The notes beneath the pieces are model-generated. The model made no database searches, was not told where the DNA came from, and saw only the letters and a list, made by a program, of their open reading frames with translations. The position numbers and the translations under genes are program-made. From a bacterium UBP8_UBA817 (GTDB taxonomy: Bacteria > Margulisbacteria > Marinamargulisbacteria > UBA817), in assembly GCA_002296285.1 (NCBI GenBank), contig DBHX01000064.1, positions 1-52,537 of the forward strand: 52,537 nucleotides of DNA. Reading direction: 5' to 3'. Positions 1 through 9,704 of this stretch are shown piece after piece (the stretch's first letter is position 1; the number at the start of each line of letters is the position of its first letter).

Positions 1-431
1 TCATCATGACAGATGCCGATGTTGATGGCGCACATATTCGGACACTTTTACTCACATTTTTCTTTCGGTATGCACGAGAACTGGTTGAAGCCGGTGCACT
101 CTACATCGCACAACCGCCATTGTACTTGATTCGTCAAGGAAAGGGTGGGGTCTATGCATACAATGACAAAGAACTTGATGAAAAACTCAAAGAACTTGGA
201 AAAGACAAAGAGAAAGTAAACATCCAACGATATAAAGGCTTGGGTGAAATGAATCCCGATCAGTTATGGGATACAACACTAAATCCTGAAAAAAGAAGCA
301 TGCTTCAGGTCAATATTCATGACGCTGAAGTTGCCGATGAAATTTTCTCATTGCTCATGGGCAGCAAGGTCGACCCAAGAAAAGAGTTTATTGAAAAATA
401 TGCGGGCACGGTCCGTTGGATTGATGTTTAA
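1..431 (+). CDS. gyrB: DNA gyrase subunit B, C-terminal part (5' truncated by window edge)
   Basis: This is the last ~142 residues of GyrB, the ATPase subunit of DNA gyrase, which introduces negative supercoils with GyrA. The reading frame is open from the first full codon at base 3. The metal-binding TOPRIM acidic motif appears as DADVDG, followed by the conserved HIRTLLLTFFFR helix, and the end carries the family-typical QRYKGLGEMNP and LWDTTLNP blocks. These segments contact GyrA and the cleaved DNA. The N-terminal GHKL ATPase domain lies outside the window. gyrA follows 11 bp downstream on the same strand, so the two subunits are probably co-transcribed. Confidence 0.97.
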   Translation, partial: IMTDADVDGAHIRTLLLTFFFRYARELVEAGALYIAQPPLYLIRQGKGGVYAYNDKELDEKLKELGKDKEKVNIQRYKGLGEMNPDQLWDTTLNPEKRSMLQVNIHDAEVADEIFSLLMGSKVDPRKEFIEKYAGTVRWIDV

Positions 432-442
432 GGAGAGATCAC

Positions 443-3082
443 ATGGATAACGAAGAATTTCAAGGAAACTTATTTAATATGGACAATAATAATAACGATG
501 CCACCAATGAATCAAAAGAAAGCATTGAAGAATCTGTCAATCAACCACCAACGGAAACCGACAATGGTGACGATGGATATACCGATGAAAATATAAATAT
601 TATTAACATCGATGATGAAATGAAATCATCATATTTAGAATATGCCATGTCCGTCATTGTGGGACGAGCGTTACCGGATGCTCGTGATGGTCTAAAACCT
701 GTTCACCGACGAATTTTATACTCCATGTATGAATCAGGATACACATCATCAAAACCATACAAAAAATGTGCACGTATCGTTGGAGACGTCCTTGGACGAT
801 ACCACCCTCACGGTGATACTGCCGTTTATGATTCCTTGGTTCGCATGGCGCAAGATTTCTCAATGCGATACCCTCTCATTGATGGGCAAGGAAACTACGG
901 ATCCATTGATGGGGACAATGCCGCTGCAATGCGATACACCGAAGCAAAAATGGCAAAATTAAGCATGGAGCTATTGCACGATATTGAAAAAGAAACCGTT
1001 GATTTTGCAGCTAACTTTGACGAATCATTGGAAGAGCCCACCGTACTTCCTGCACGATTACCAATGCTTTTATTGAATGGAACCTCAGGAATTGCGGTTG
1101 GTATGGCCACAAACATTCCACCTCATAATTTGACTGAAGTTATAAATGGTGTAAATTACTACATTGATCATCCCGACGCCAATGTATCAGAACTGATGGA
1201 GCATATCAAAGGCCCTGATTTCCCAACACGAGGCATCATATGTGGACAAGCTGGAATTATTAGTGCCTATGAAACGGGTCGTGGAATTATTACATTACGT
1301 TCAAAAACGCACATGGAAGAAAATAAAAAACGACGAGCGATTATTGTGACTGAAATTCCATACCAAGTAAATAAGGCCAATGTCATTATGAAAATTGCCG
1401 AATTGGTAAATGAGAAAAAAATTAACGGCATTTCCGATCTTCGAGATGAATCAGATCGTAAAGGACTAAGAATTTATATAGAATTAAAACGTGACGCTCA
1501 AGAAGCGATCATTTTAAATCAGTTGTTTAAGCACACCCAATTGCAAACATCCTTTGGGATTAATATTGTTGCACTCGTTAATGGGCAACCAAAAACCTTA
1601 AATTTAAAACAGGTATTCTTCCATTACGTGGAACATCGCAAAGAGGTCATTCGAAAACGTACAGAGTACGACCTAAAGATTGCTAAAAACAGACTTCATA
1701 TTCTTGAAGGTTTACGAATTGCTTTGCAACATATCGATGAAATTATTGCACTGATTAAGCAATCTCAAGATGCGCATGTGGCTCGTGCAGCACTAATTGA
1801 AAACTATAAACTCAGTGAAAAACAAGCCAATGCCATTTTAGACATGCGATTGCAACGATTAACTGGACTTGAACAAGAAAAGATTGAAAATGAATACAAT
1901 GAATTGGTCATCAAAATTGCAGACCTTGAAGATATCCTTGTCAATCAACCCAGAGTGCTTCAAATCATTAAAGACGAACACAATGAGCTCAATGATCGAT
2001 TTGGTGATGAACGTCGAACTGAAATTGGGGAAGAAATTAACCAGGTTGACCTAGAAGACTTAATTCCCAAACAAACCGTTGCCATATTAAGAACTCAAAA
2101 TGGATTTATTAAACGAATGCCCATTTCAAACTTTAAAAGCCAACTTCGAGGGGGCCGCGGCGTGAGTGGGATTTCCACCAGAGAAGAAGATATCATCAAG
2201 CAAATTTTGGTTACAAACAGTCATGATTTCTTATTATGCTTTACATCAACGGGTAAGGTTCACAAAATCAAATCTTATCAAATACCAGAATCTTCACGAA
2301 CAAGCAAAGGGCTATCCATCAATCATTTACTTGAGTTAGAGGAAGATGAAAAAATCACCAGCATTATTCAAGTCGACAATTTTGAATCGGATGAGTATTT
2401 AATGATGTGCACCAAAAAAGGTGTCATCAAGAAAACAGAACTCTCTTCATTCAGTTATTTTAAAAGCAGGGCCATACGCGCAATTAATCTAGATGACGAA
2501 GATGAACTTAACTGGGTTCTACGTTCAAATGGTGAAAAAGACATCATCTTAGCAACGTCTGCCGGCATGGTCATTCGTTTTGATGAAAAGCAAGTGCGTG
2601 CCATGGGAAGAACATCACGTGGGGTCAGAGCCATAAAAATCAAACCAGACGATAACTTGGTCAGTGTTAGTTTAATTGACCCAGAAACCACAAAATTATT
2701 CTTACTGTTATTAACCACCAAAGGCCACGGAAAAAATATTCGAGTCGATGAGTTTAAAGTGCAAAATCGAGGAGGCATCGGTGTCAAAGCATTAAAATTC
2801 AGAAAAACAGTTCCAGGTGACAAAGTCACGGATGCTGAAGTGGTTGAAAAAGAAGATGAAATTATTGTTGCCACATACAATGGCACCATTTGCCGACAAA
2901 AAGTCGCCAACATATCCATTCAGAGACGTACATCTCAAGGCGTTCGAATTATTAAGCTAGATGATAAAGACGAAGTCATTTCATTGGCAAAAGTAATCGA
3001 AATTAAAGATGAAGAAACAGAAGAAAACAAAGCCACCATAAACACTAACTCAGAACAGATCAAAGAAGAAACAACCGCTTAA
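443..3082 (+). CDS. gyrA: DNA gyrase subunit A
   Basis: GyrA is the DNA breakage-reunion subunit of gyrase. The 879-residue protein has an unusual Asp/Asn/Glu-rich N-terminal extension of about 50 residues before the normal start of the family (NIDDEMKSSYLEYAMSVI). The catalytic tyrosine is Y165 in AAMRYTEAKM. The quinolone-determining loop reads GRYHPHGDTAVYD, so the E. coli Ser83 position is Thr126 and Asp87 is Asp130. The C-terminal beta-pinwheel contains a GyrA box as QLRGGRG near residue 567, one residue from the usual QRRGGKG, so supercoiling activity is expected. A GGAGAG ribosome binding site precedes the ATG. It ends 24 bp before a convergent gene; that gap holds an A-run then a G-run, with no hairpin. 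Confidence 0.97.
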   Translation: MDNEEFQGNLFNMDNNNNDATNESKESIEESVNQPPTETDNGDDGYTDENINIINIDDEMKSSYLEYAMSVIVGRALPDARDGLKPVHRRILYSMYESGYTSSKPYKKCARIVGDVLGRYHPHGDTAVYDSLVRMAQDFSMRYPLIDGQGNYGSIDGDNAAAMRYTEAKMAKLSMELLHDIEKETVDFAANFDESLEEPTVLPARLPMLLLNGTSGIAVGMATNIPPHNLTEVINGVNYYIDHPDANVSELMEHIKGPDFPTRGIICGQAGIISAYETGRGIITLRSKTHMEENKKRRAIIVTEIPYQVNKANVIMKIAELVNEKKINGISDLRDESDRKGLRIYIELKRDAQEAIILNQLFKHTQLQTSFGINIVALVNGQPKTLNLKQVFFHYVEHRKEVIRKRTEYDLKIAKNRLHILEGLRIALQHIDEIIALIKQSQDAHVARAALIENYKLSEKQANAILDMRLQRLTGLEQEKIENEYNELVIKIADLEDILVNQPRVLQIIKDEHNELNDRFGDERRTEIGEEINQVDLEDLIPKQTVAILRTQNGFIKRMPISNFKSQLRGGRGVSGISTREEDIIKQILVTNSHDFLLCFTSTGKVHKIKSYQIPESSRTSKGLSINHLLELEEDEKITSIIQVDNFESDEYLMMCTKKGVIKKTELSSFSYFKSRAIRAINLDDEDELNWVLRSNGEKDIILATSAGMVIRFDEKQVRAMGRTSRGVRAIKIKPDDNLVSVSLIDPETTKLFLLLLTTKGHGKNIRVDEFKVQNRGGIGVKALKFRKTVPGDKVTDAEVVEKEDEIIVATYNGTICRQKVANISIQRRTSQGVRIIKLDDKDEVISLAKVIEIKDEETEENKATINTNSEQIKEETTA

Positions 3083-3106
3083 AAATAAAAAAAAGGGGGG
3101 GCACAA

Positions 3107-3658
3107 CTACTGGCGATAAAAAGACTGAAGAATCCAACGTTGAAATGAATATTGGGCATTTTTCAAATAAGATAAATGACTGGTATCGATGGGATCTACA
3201 AACACCGAAATAATTTTGAATGTATTTGCCAATAGCACATCCGTTAATAATTGATCGCCAATTAATGCCACTTCCTGAATATTCATTGATCGATCATTTA
3301 ATAATCGCCGCATGGTAAAAACAAACGGTTTGCATGCAAACGTTATGGCCGGCAAATCCAACTGCTTTGCGACGCGTTCAATGCGATCAACACTGGAATT
3401 ATTTGACATTAATATAATCGATTCAAAACCAATGGACTGAATGGATTTAAACAAATTAATGCATTGAATGGATACATCTGAGTCAGCATATGAAATCAAT
3501 GTATTATCCACATCAAAAATTAAATGCCGAACACCATCATCCCAAAGCAATCCAAAATCAATATCATAAATGGATTCATACATTAATTGGGGACGAAGAT
3601 ATTGATAGGATAATGTGAAAAACCGATCAGTTACTGATTTTAACTGAGATTTAAGCAA
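3107..3658 (-). CDS. yqeG: YqeG-type HAD-IIIA phosphatase
   Basis: A 183-residue protein of the YqeG family, HAD-superfamily phosphatases of uncertain substrate. The N-terminal LRPQLMYESIYDID stretch is characteristic of the family. HAD motif I is DVDNTL near residue 50, motif II is the SNNS near 86, motif III is the Lys in FACKP, and motif IV is GDQLLTD near 137. The start overlaps the end of hisG by 19 bp, so it is the last gene of the hisZ-hisG-yqeG unit. Family assignment is firm; the in vivo substrate is not known from sequence. Confidence 0.85.
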   Translation of the reverse strand: MLKSQLKSVTDRFFTLSYQYLRPQLMYESIYDIDFGLLWDDGVRHLIFDVDNTLISYADSDVSIQCINLFKSIQSIGFESIILMSNNSSVDRIERVAKQLDLPAITFACKPFVFTMRRLLNDRSMNIQEVALIGDQLLTDVLLANTFKIISVFVDPIDTSHLSYLKNAQYSFQRWILQSFYRQ

Positions 3659-4278
3659 CGAGAAAACCCCTCATACAACATTGAAATATCATCATATTTT
3701 GTCATCATTGATACCTTATTTGCCACCAAACGGGCCGTAGAATAAAACACTTCGTCATATTCAACCAATCCATTTTCTTTTAACGTTTGCCCAGTTGCCG
3801 TCAAATCACAAATAATATCAGCAACACCCGTCATGGGAGCCAGTTCCATGGCACCATATAACTTAATTGGTATGCAACGAATGGATTTGTTTTGAAAATA
3901 TTGGAGAGTTGAAAACTCATATTTTGTCGCCACCCGAATATTGTGAAACAAATAACGATCCTTTAACTCGTCTGGGCCGGCAATGACCAAACGGCAATCA
4001 CCAAATGTCAAATCCAACAACTCCATGACATCCGATTGTTGCTCAAACAACACATCCTTACCAACCACACCCATATCCGCCGCACCCTCTTCAATATATA
4101 CGGGAACATCCCAGGGACGGACTTTCATCAATTGAATTCTTCCACTTTGATCAATGATGGATAGCTGTCGAGATTCAGATAGATCATTATCAAATACAAA
4201 GCCCTGTTCATGTAAAAAGCCAACCGCTTTTTTCCATAAATACCCTTTGGCACATGCAATCGTAATCATTTTAGCCAT
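3640..4278 (-). CDS. hisG: ATP phosphoribosyltransferase, short-form catalytic subunit
   Basis: HisG joins PRPP to ATP in the first, committed step of histidine synthesis. At 212 residues this is the short form, which lacks the C-terminal regulatory domain and needs HisZ for activity; hisZ lies directly upstream with an 8-bp overlap. The PRPP-binding loop is visible as DLTATGQTLKENGL near residue 160. Another Met three codons in (MITIACAKGYL) matches the usual family N-terminus slightly better and starts just after the hisZ stop, so either start is possible. No other histidine genes are in the window. Confidence 0.93.
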   Translation of the reverse strand: MAKMITIACAKGYLWKKAVGFLHEQGFVFDNDLSESRQLSIIDQSGRIQLMKVRPWDVPVYIEEGAADMGVVGKDVLFEQQSDVMELLDLTFGDCRLVIAGPDELKDRYLFHNIRVATKYEFSTLQYFQNKSIRCIPIKLYGAMELAPMTGVADIICDLTATGQTLKENGLVEYDEVFYSTARLVANKVSMMTKYDDISMLYEGFSRCLNLS

Positions 4279-5101
4279 TCAACGCCCGTTCGATGTAATG
4301 CAATCGTAATGCAAAACCAATCGCATTCGATTCAAAATTAAATGCACGAAGAACCGAATCATATCGACCACCAGACCCAATAACTTTTCCATAAGATTTT
4401 GACACAATATCAAAAAACAGACCATTATAGTACGTTAAATCTTTATAAAGACCAAAATTAACAAACACATTTTTTAAGTTTAACGCATCTATTTCAGTAA
4501 ATAATTGAGATAAATACGGAAAATCCCCCAACAATGTTGCATCACCTTTTTTGGGTAGGGATGAAAAAGAAACCAGGTCTCCCTGATCCAAGGCTTTTCG
4601 ATCCTGATCTGTTAACGATTCGAATAATTCAGGATGAGAAACATGAATTTCGATATCTTCAAGGCCAACTTCCTTGCAAACATCCAACACCATTTGAATC
4701 ATTTTAACTTCATCATGAATTGAAATATGCCCAATTTGTTCACATCCGAATTGAAAGATCTCAGTCTCCCCAAGCAGTGGGTCTTTTCTAAATACTGGAT
4801 CATGATAATACAATTGAATCGGACATTGTTGTTGAAGACGAGTCGACACAATTCGGGCAATTGGTGTGGTATGATCTGGCCTTAGAACCAAACGGGTTCC
4901 TGAACCATCAAAAAACATAATGCAGTCTTCCGAAAGCTCCCCCAGTGCAGGCTGCAATTGATCAAAATTTTCAATTGAAGGAGTAATGATGCGCTCATAG
5001 CCATTCGTCTCAACCACTCGCTTCATTCGTTGAATTAATTGGTCTCTTTTTTTTATGTCCTCTGGTAAGTAATCACGCAATCCCAACGGAATATGTTTCA
5101 T
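4271..5101 (-). CDS. hisZ: ATP phosphoribosyltransferase regulatory subunit HisZ
   Basis: HisZ is a catalytically idle paralogue of histidyl-tRNA synthetase that activates short HisG. The class II synthetase core is recognisable: PLGLRDYLPEDIKKRD at residues 5-20, a motif-2-like segment with VFRKDPLLGETEIFQFG at 103-119, and GSGGRYD plus AIGFAL near residues 242-265. At 276 residues it is short for the family and has no anticodon-binding domain, which argues against a true HisS. The pairing with short HisG settles the call. It is the first gene of its unit; a TATGATAAT-like stretch ends only about 7 nt before the ATG. Confidence 0.9.
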   Translation of the reverse strand: MKHIPLGLRDYLPEDIKKRDQLIQRMKRVVETNGYERIITPSIENFDQLQPALGELSEDCIMFFDGSGTRLVLRPDHTTPIARIVSTRLQQQCPIQLYYHDPVFRKDPLLGETEIFQFGCEQIGHISIHDEVKMIQMVLDVCKEVGLEDIEIHVSHPELFESLTDQDRKALDQGDLVSFSSLPKKGDATLLGDFPYLSQLFTEIDALNLKNVFVNFGLYKDLTYYNGLFFDIVSKSYGKVIGSGGRYDSVLRAFNFESNAIGFALRLHYIERALNG

Positions 5102-5149
5102 ATACTACAGATTATCATATGAGACAAAACTTGCAACAGCATTTGATAA

Positions 5150-7459
5150 TTATGAAACCAGAATGATTGATTTTAATCTGACGTCCAGATTAATGAGCAA
5201 TAGTGAACTTGAAACACAGGACAAATCATCCAGAACCCGATGCAACTCCTCATAAAACATCTGTTGAACATACTCATTTTCCGAACCATCATATGCATTT
5301 ATTCGTGATTGATGAATGGGTTGTAAAATATCCTGAATCATAAACTCTGGAAAAATAATTTTATAAATATCTTGATCATAAATATCGTTTAAATCGTCAA
5401 CTGTTCGAAATAAAATATTCACTGATGCATTAGACTGTCGTGATAAAATCAATGACCTAAATTTTTGCTTCCAATAACGCAATCGTTTTTTAGATGATAC
5501 AATAACCATTAATTTACCCATTAAAGCATCCTTTGCAATAACAGACCGCATCTGTTCATGTGAGTTAAATTCAACCTGAATATTGATATTAGATGTCATT
5601 CCAACCTCCTCTTTGATTGCTGGAATACCCATGAAAGATGCAACTGGATCGTTCAATGACTCATTGTAGAACTGCTGATGAACGAACAACTGATCGGTAT
5701 GCTGAATAAGGGTTGAATAAAACTCATACTCAGAAATATTTTTTATAACCAACCGACAATTGGATGGTTTATGCTTCACTGGTGAATCAATAAATAAAAC
5801 CGCAGCCTTTGGCAATGTTAAAAACATTTGAGCATTGGATTTCATCGATGAAAATTGATACATTAAATCGATAAACCACCCATGAAGATCTGCATAAATA
5901 TAAAAAGAAATTTTTTGAAATAATTTCAAAATCTCATCCAAATAATGAATCACAATATTAATTGAACCCATTAACTCTTGCCATTCCATGGTTTCAAATA
6001 CATTATCGTTAATGAGCACCTGACGCTTTTCAAAGCCATAAATATTCATTGATAATGTATCAACCAAATAATCCGCCTTTTGAAATAGTTGAAGCTTTTC
6101 TTCATTAATTAAATGAACAAAGCTTTTTAAACGAGCAAAATCTTGAACAAATTTCAAATTATCTTCACCCAAATAAGTGAGATAATCAATAATAAATGAT
6201 AAATTCATAATTGATTTTGATATGCCTTTTAAAGATAAAAATGACAACGTATTTTCATTAAAACCTGACAATCGATCGTTAAATTTAAAAAAGTGATGCA
6301 AAACCAATGTGAATCGTGACAAAAATTTCGGCGAATACTTCAAAATAAGCACCAGCATTTCATAATCACATTCAACCAAGGGTTCAAACTTTGAGTCCTC
6401 CTGAAACAGATGTCGAATATAATTAACCAATGAGAGTGGGTGCGGCTCCAAAATACCTGTCACCAATTGATGGTATCGTTGAATCAATTGATCATTCATA
6501 TCCGTTAATTGATAAGATGTTGTTTGACGCAGCCAATTGATTATTCCATACAATTCAACCAATTCCACATGAGACACGCGAACATCCGTTATCAATGGAT
6601 ACAACCGGGGTATTTTATCAGGAAACACATAAACCGATGGAGATGCCACATAATTTAACTCACCATATGTTCTATCTGTGGTAACAATGATTGTCCGCCC
6701 TTCAATAGAATCAAGCATTGTTAATAATTCCTCTGAAGACATATTATAATGAATCATCTCATTTGAATGAGGCATACATTCATCCGAATTCAACTCATTC
6801 AAAGATGGGGCATTAACACTTGAAACACCATCATACGCATCAATATTGAAGTTAATCAATAAAAACTTGATCAAAAGCTGAATAGAGTCCAACCTCGACT
6901 TCTTAAGAAATGACACCTCTCGTTGCGTCAACAGCAATGATTTGTTTTTTGAAAAATAAATCAATAGTTTAGCCAACCCCATGGCATCATCTTGTGCACG
7001 ATGAGAATTTTTTAAATCACATCCATATTCAAGCATTAATGTTTGCAGTTTTAATGATTTGCTGGAGGGATCTAGAATTTTAATGATATCTTGAGAATCC
7101 ACCCATAAAAATGGCTTTGGCTCAATCCCAAAATAACAACACAATGACTCATAACTTAAACAATCAAGATTCGCATTATGCGCAACAACCACAGAATTCT
7201 GAATAAACCCATTAAAGGCATCCATCACATCAATAAAATTTGGAGCAACATCCAAATCTGATGGTAAAATACCAGTAAGATTGAGTACAAAATCTGACAC
7301 CGGTGCAATTGGACGAACAAATGTTTGAAACGTATTCCCTACATTGCCATCAATCACTTCCACACAACCAATTTCCATAACATATGATTTACCATCCACC
7401 GGGTATGTTTCAAAATCTAAAACAACATAACGATTCATGAGGTAATAATACCCTGTCAT
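5150..7459 (-). CDS. DinG-derived protein: DnaQ-type 3'-5' exonuclease with degenerate helicase region
   Basis: A 769-residue protein. Residues 10-170 form a DEDDh exonuclease domain with all motifs intact: D15/E17 in DFETYP, H94-N95-D99 in AHNANLD, and H153-A-D158 in HRAQDDA. This resembles the exonuclease domain at the front of Firmicutes-type DinG. The remaining ~590 residues have the length and distant C-terminal layout of a DinG helicase (GKLMVIVSS near 655, then a IIFPEF segment like the DinG LPF motif), but no Walker A, no DEAH box and no Q-x-x-GR-x-x-R motif VI can be found. I infer a DinG relative that kept nuclease function and lost ATPase function. Met8 (MNRYVVLDFE) is an alternative start. 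Confidence 0.7.
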   Translation of the reverse strand: MTGYYYLMNRYVVLDFETYPVDGKSYVMEIGCVEVIDGNVGNTFQTFVRPIAPVSDFVLNLTGILPSDLDVAPNFIDVMDAFNGFIQNSVVVAHNANLDCLSYESLCCYFGIEPKPFLWVDSQDIIKILDPSSKSLKLQTLMLEYGCDLKNSHRAQDDAMGLAKLLIYFSKNKSLLLTQREVSFLKKSRLDSIQLLIKFLLINFNIDAYDGVSSVNAPSLNELNSDECMPHSNEMIHYNMSSEELLTMLDSIEGRTIIVTTDRTYGELNYVASPSVYVFPDKIPRLYPLITDVRVSHVELVELYGIINWLRQTTSYQLTDMNDQLIQRYHQLVTGILEPHPLSLVNYIRHLFQEDSKFEPLVECDYEMLVLILKYSPKFLSRFTLVLHHFFKFNDRLSGFNENTLSFLSLKGISKSIMNLSFIIDYLTYLGEDNLKFVQDFARLKSFVHLINEEKLQLFQKADYLVDTLSMNIYGFEKRQVLINDNVFETMEWQELMGSINIVIHYLDEILKLFQKISFYIYADLHGWFIDLMYQFSSMKSNAQMFLTLPKAAVLFIDSPVKHKPSNCRLVIKNISEYEFYSTLIQHTDQLFVHQQFYNESLNDPVASFMGIPAIKEEVGMTSNINIQVEFNSHEQMRSVIAKDALMGKLMVIVSSKKRLRYWKQKFRSLILSRQSNASVNILFRTVDDLNDIYDQDIYKIIFPEFMIQDILQPIHQSRINAYDGSENEYVQQMFYEELHRVLDDLSCVSSSLLLINLDVRLKSIILVS

Positions 7460-7503
7460 TCACAGTTTTGCACCTTTCAATCGCCGTTAAAAAAACAAGA
7501 AAA

Positions 7504-8397
7504 CTATTGGCTCAATTGATTTAACAAATCATCATCCAACTGAAAAAACGATGGAAAAAATACCAAGAAACGATCATGTCCTGACATATCTTGAATAAAA
7601 AGCAACCGATGCTGTGGGTACTTTTCTTGAAAAAATAATCGCTGATCATACCCAATTTCACAAATAAGTATCATATTTTGTTGTATTGATACATCAATTA
7701 ATCTTGAAATAATGGCGGTCCCTTGTTCTTCTGCAATTAATGCGGTTTTAGGCTCACGCTTGACATGCTCATCCAACTGATCAAAATCGCATTCTGAAAT
7801 ATATGGGGGGTTAGACACCAATACCTGTTGTTTAACCGCACACTTTCGTTGAGCAATCCCTTCAAAGAAATCCCCATGATGCAACAAAATATTTGAAATA
7901 TGATGGCGATTACAATTTTTCACCGCATTTTCAATGGCCAATGATGATATATCCCATCCATGAAACGATAACGAAGGAAATAACTTGGAAAGCTCAATAG
8001 AAATGACCCCAGTCCCAACGCCACACTCAAAAATATCGGAAGTAATGGATTGATTGAGTAACCATCGAATAATTCGCGATGAGTACTGAACCAATTCCTC
8101 TGTTTCAGGCCGGGGAATCAAAACACCTGGGGCCACATCATAAGTCGTGCCATTAAAATTAACCGTTCCTAATAAATACGCCAACGGTGTACCAGAAACA
8201 CAACCATTTAACAGTGAAAACACCTGGTCATATTGATCACTTGAAACCATCATATCATTTGAAAGCAACGATAAATAAGGCCGTTCAAACACATGCTCTA
8301 TAACAAACAATACCGTTAACTCTGCATCATCGATATTTGCACCCACCAAATAATCCAATGCATCGCGATACAACGATTGTATGCGGCTATTTTGCAA
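7504..8397 (-). CDS. prmC: Release factor N5-glutamine methyltransferase
   Basis: PrmC (HemK) methylates the Gln of the GGQ motif in peptide release factors using S-adenosylmethionine, which speeds translation termination. The 297-residue protein shows the N-terminal helical domain, then VLIPRPETEELV near residue 93, the SAM-binding loop ECGVGTGVISIELS near 123, and the catalytic NPPYI near residue 196. The start overlaps the 3' end of prfA by 11 bp, so the modifying enzyme is coupled to its substrate, a common arrangement. Confidence 0.95.
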   Translation of the reverse strand: MQNSRIQSLYRDALDYLVGANIDDAELTVLFVIEHVFERPYLSLLSNDMMVSSDQYDQVFSLLNGCVSGTPLAYLLGTVNFNGTTYDVAPGVLIPRPETEELVQYSSRIIRWLLNQSITSDIFECGVGTGVISIELSKLFPSLSFHGWDISSLAIENAVKNCNRHHISNILLHHGDFFEGIAQRKCAVKQQVLVSNPPYISECDFDQLDEHVKREPKTALIAEEQGTAIISRLIDVSIQQNMILICEIGYDQRLFFQEKYPQHRLLFIQDMSGHDRFLVFFPSFFQLDDDLLNQLSQ

Positions 8398-9451
8398 TTG
8401 ATTTTAATTTTTCAATTCTATCAGCTTTAATTAATGAAGAAATAATGGGTTCAATATCCCCTTGCATGATCTTATCCAGCGCGTGCAAAGTTAACCCAAT
8501 TCGGTGGTCTGTTACACGCCCTTGTGGATAATTGTACGTTCGAATCTTTTCTGATCGATCCCCACTCCCCACCTGAGATTTTCTTAGGTCAGACTCTTTC
8601 TTTCGTTGAGCCATAAGTTGCTGCTCATAAATTCTCGCCCGTAACAAGCGCATGGCTTTATCCTTATTTTGAAATTGAGACCGCTCATCTTGGCAAGCAA
8701 CCACAGTATTCGTAGGTATATGGGTTAACCGCACAGCAGAACTGGTTTTATTCACATGTTGCCCACCTGCACCGGATGCCCGATAGGTATCAACACGTAT
8801 GTCTTTCATATTAATGTCGATATCTACATCCGCTACCTCCGGAAGAACCGCCACCGTAGCGGCCGATGTATGAATTCGTCCTGAACTTTCTGTTGCAGGA
8901 ACCCTTTGAACACGATGTGTCCCTATTTCATATTTTAATTCACTATAAACACCAGCTCCAGATACAGTAAAAGAGACCTCTTTAATGCCACCAATCTCGG
9001 TTAAATGTTGAGACATAATTTCAAATACCCAGCCTTTTTTTTCAGAATAACGTTGATACATCTTCAATAAATCTTCAGCAAAAAGAGCCGCCTCATCTCC
9101 ACCCGTCCCTTGGCGAATTTCAACAATCGCATTTCGATGATCATTGGGATCTTTCGGCACAAGAAATAATTGCAAATCTTCATCTATGGAATGCAACTGC
9201 TGATCAATATCATCCAATTCCTCTTTTGCCATATCCTTCATTTCAGGATCATTCAACATTTCTTCAGCATCCAACCTATGTTGATGCAACGATTTAAATA
9301 AGCGATATTTCTCTACAAACTCTTTAAGTTCAGTATACCGTTGGGTTAAATCCTTATACTTGGCTTGATCAGCAACAACCTCAGGATCAGACAATTGACG
9401 CTCAACATCCTCATATTGAAATTCTATTTCATCATAAGATGGATTGGTCAT
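8387..9451 (-). CDS. prfA: Peptide chain release factor 1
   Basis: RF1 recognises UAA and UAG stop codons and triggers peptide release. The 354-residue protein has the codon-recognition tripeptide PAT at residues 185-187, which marks RF1 rather than RF2 (SPF), and the universal GGQ at 229-231 within SGAGGQHVNK. An RF1-type REKI-like C-terminus follows. rpmE lies 6 bp upstream and prmC overlaps downstream, giving an rpmE-prfA-prmC unit. RF1's presence means UAG and UAA are normal stops here, which is relevant to the interrupted gene at 12.5 kb. Confidence 0.97.
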   Translation of the reverse strand: MTNPSYDEIEFQYEDVERQLSDPEVVADQAKYKDLTQRYTELKEFVEKYRLFKSLHQHRLDAEEMLNDPEMKDMAKEELDDIDQQLHSIDEDLQLFLVPKDPNDHRNAIVEIRQGTGGDEAALFAEDLLKMYQRYSEKKGWVFEIMSQHLTEIGGIKEVSFTVSGAGVYSELKYEIGTHRVQRVPATESSGRIHTSAATVAVLPEVADVDIDINMKDIRVDTYRASGAGGQHVNKTSSAVRLTHIPTNTVVACQDERSQFQNKDKAMRLLRARIYEQQLMAQRKKESDLRKSQVGSGDRSEKIRTYNYPQGRVTDHRIGLTLHALDKIMQGDIEPIISSLIKADRIEKLKSIAK

Positions 9452-9457
9452 TTAAAA

Positions 9458-9694
9458 TTACTTGTTAAACTTAGCGTATTTTTTATTAAATTTCTCAACT
9501 CTACCTTCAGAGTCAACAATTTTATTTTCACCAGTAAAGAATGGATGACAGTTGGCACAAATATCAACACGAATACTTTTCATTGTTGAGCCAGTTTTAA
9601 ACTCGGCACCACAGGCACATGAGACAATCACATCATCGTTATAATCAAATGATATATTAAACTTCTTTTCTTTTGGTTTTACATTTTTAGACAT
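9458..9694 (-). CDS. rpmE: 50S ribosomal protein L31 (zinc-type)
   Basis: L31 bridges the ribosomal subunits. The cysteine-containing, zinc-binding form is present: CACG, then CANCHPFFTGE, ending with GRVEKFNKKY. The ATG at 9694 gives 78 residues with a Lys-rich N-terminal extension. The frame is open further upstream to a TTG at 9733, but that TTG is part of a TTGACA -35 hexamer, so I reject it as the start. The -10 element ends 10 nt before the ATG and there is no Shine-Dalgarno. First gene of the rpmE-prfA-prmC unit. Confidence 0.93.
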   Translation of the reverse strand: MSKNVKPKEKKFNISFDYNDDVIVSCACGAEFKTGSTMKSIRVDICANCHPFFTGENKIVDSEGRVEKFNKKYAKFNK

Positions 9695-9704
9695 CGTAAA
9701 AGGA

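Noticed and set aside
818..835. Thr at the gyrase quinolone-resistance position
   Set aside because: Thr at the E. coli Ser83 position is natural in several wild-type bacteria, and the Asp is kept, so resistance cannot be claimed.
2455..2919. 154-codon open frame antisense to gyrA
   Set aside because: It mirrors the conserved GyrA C-terminal domain, has no ribosome binding site or promoter, and encodes no recognisable protein.
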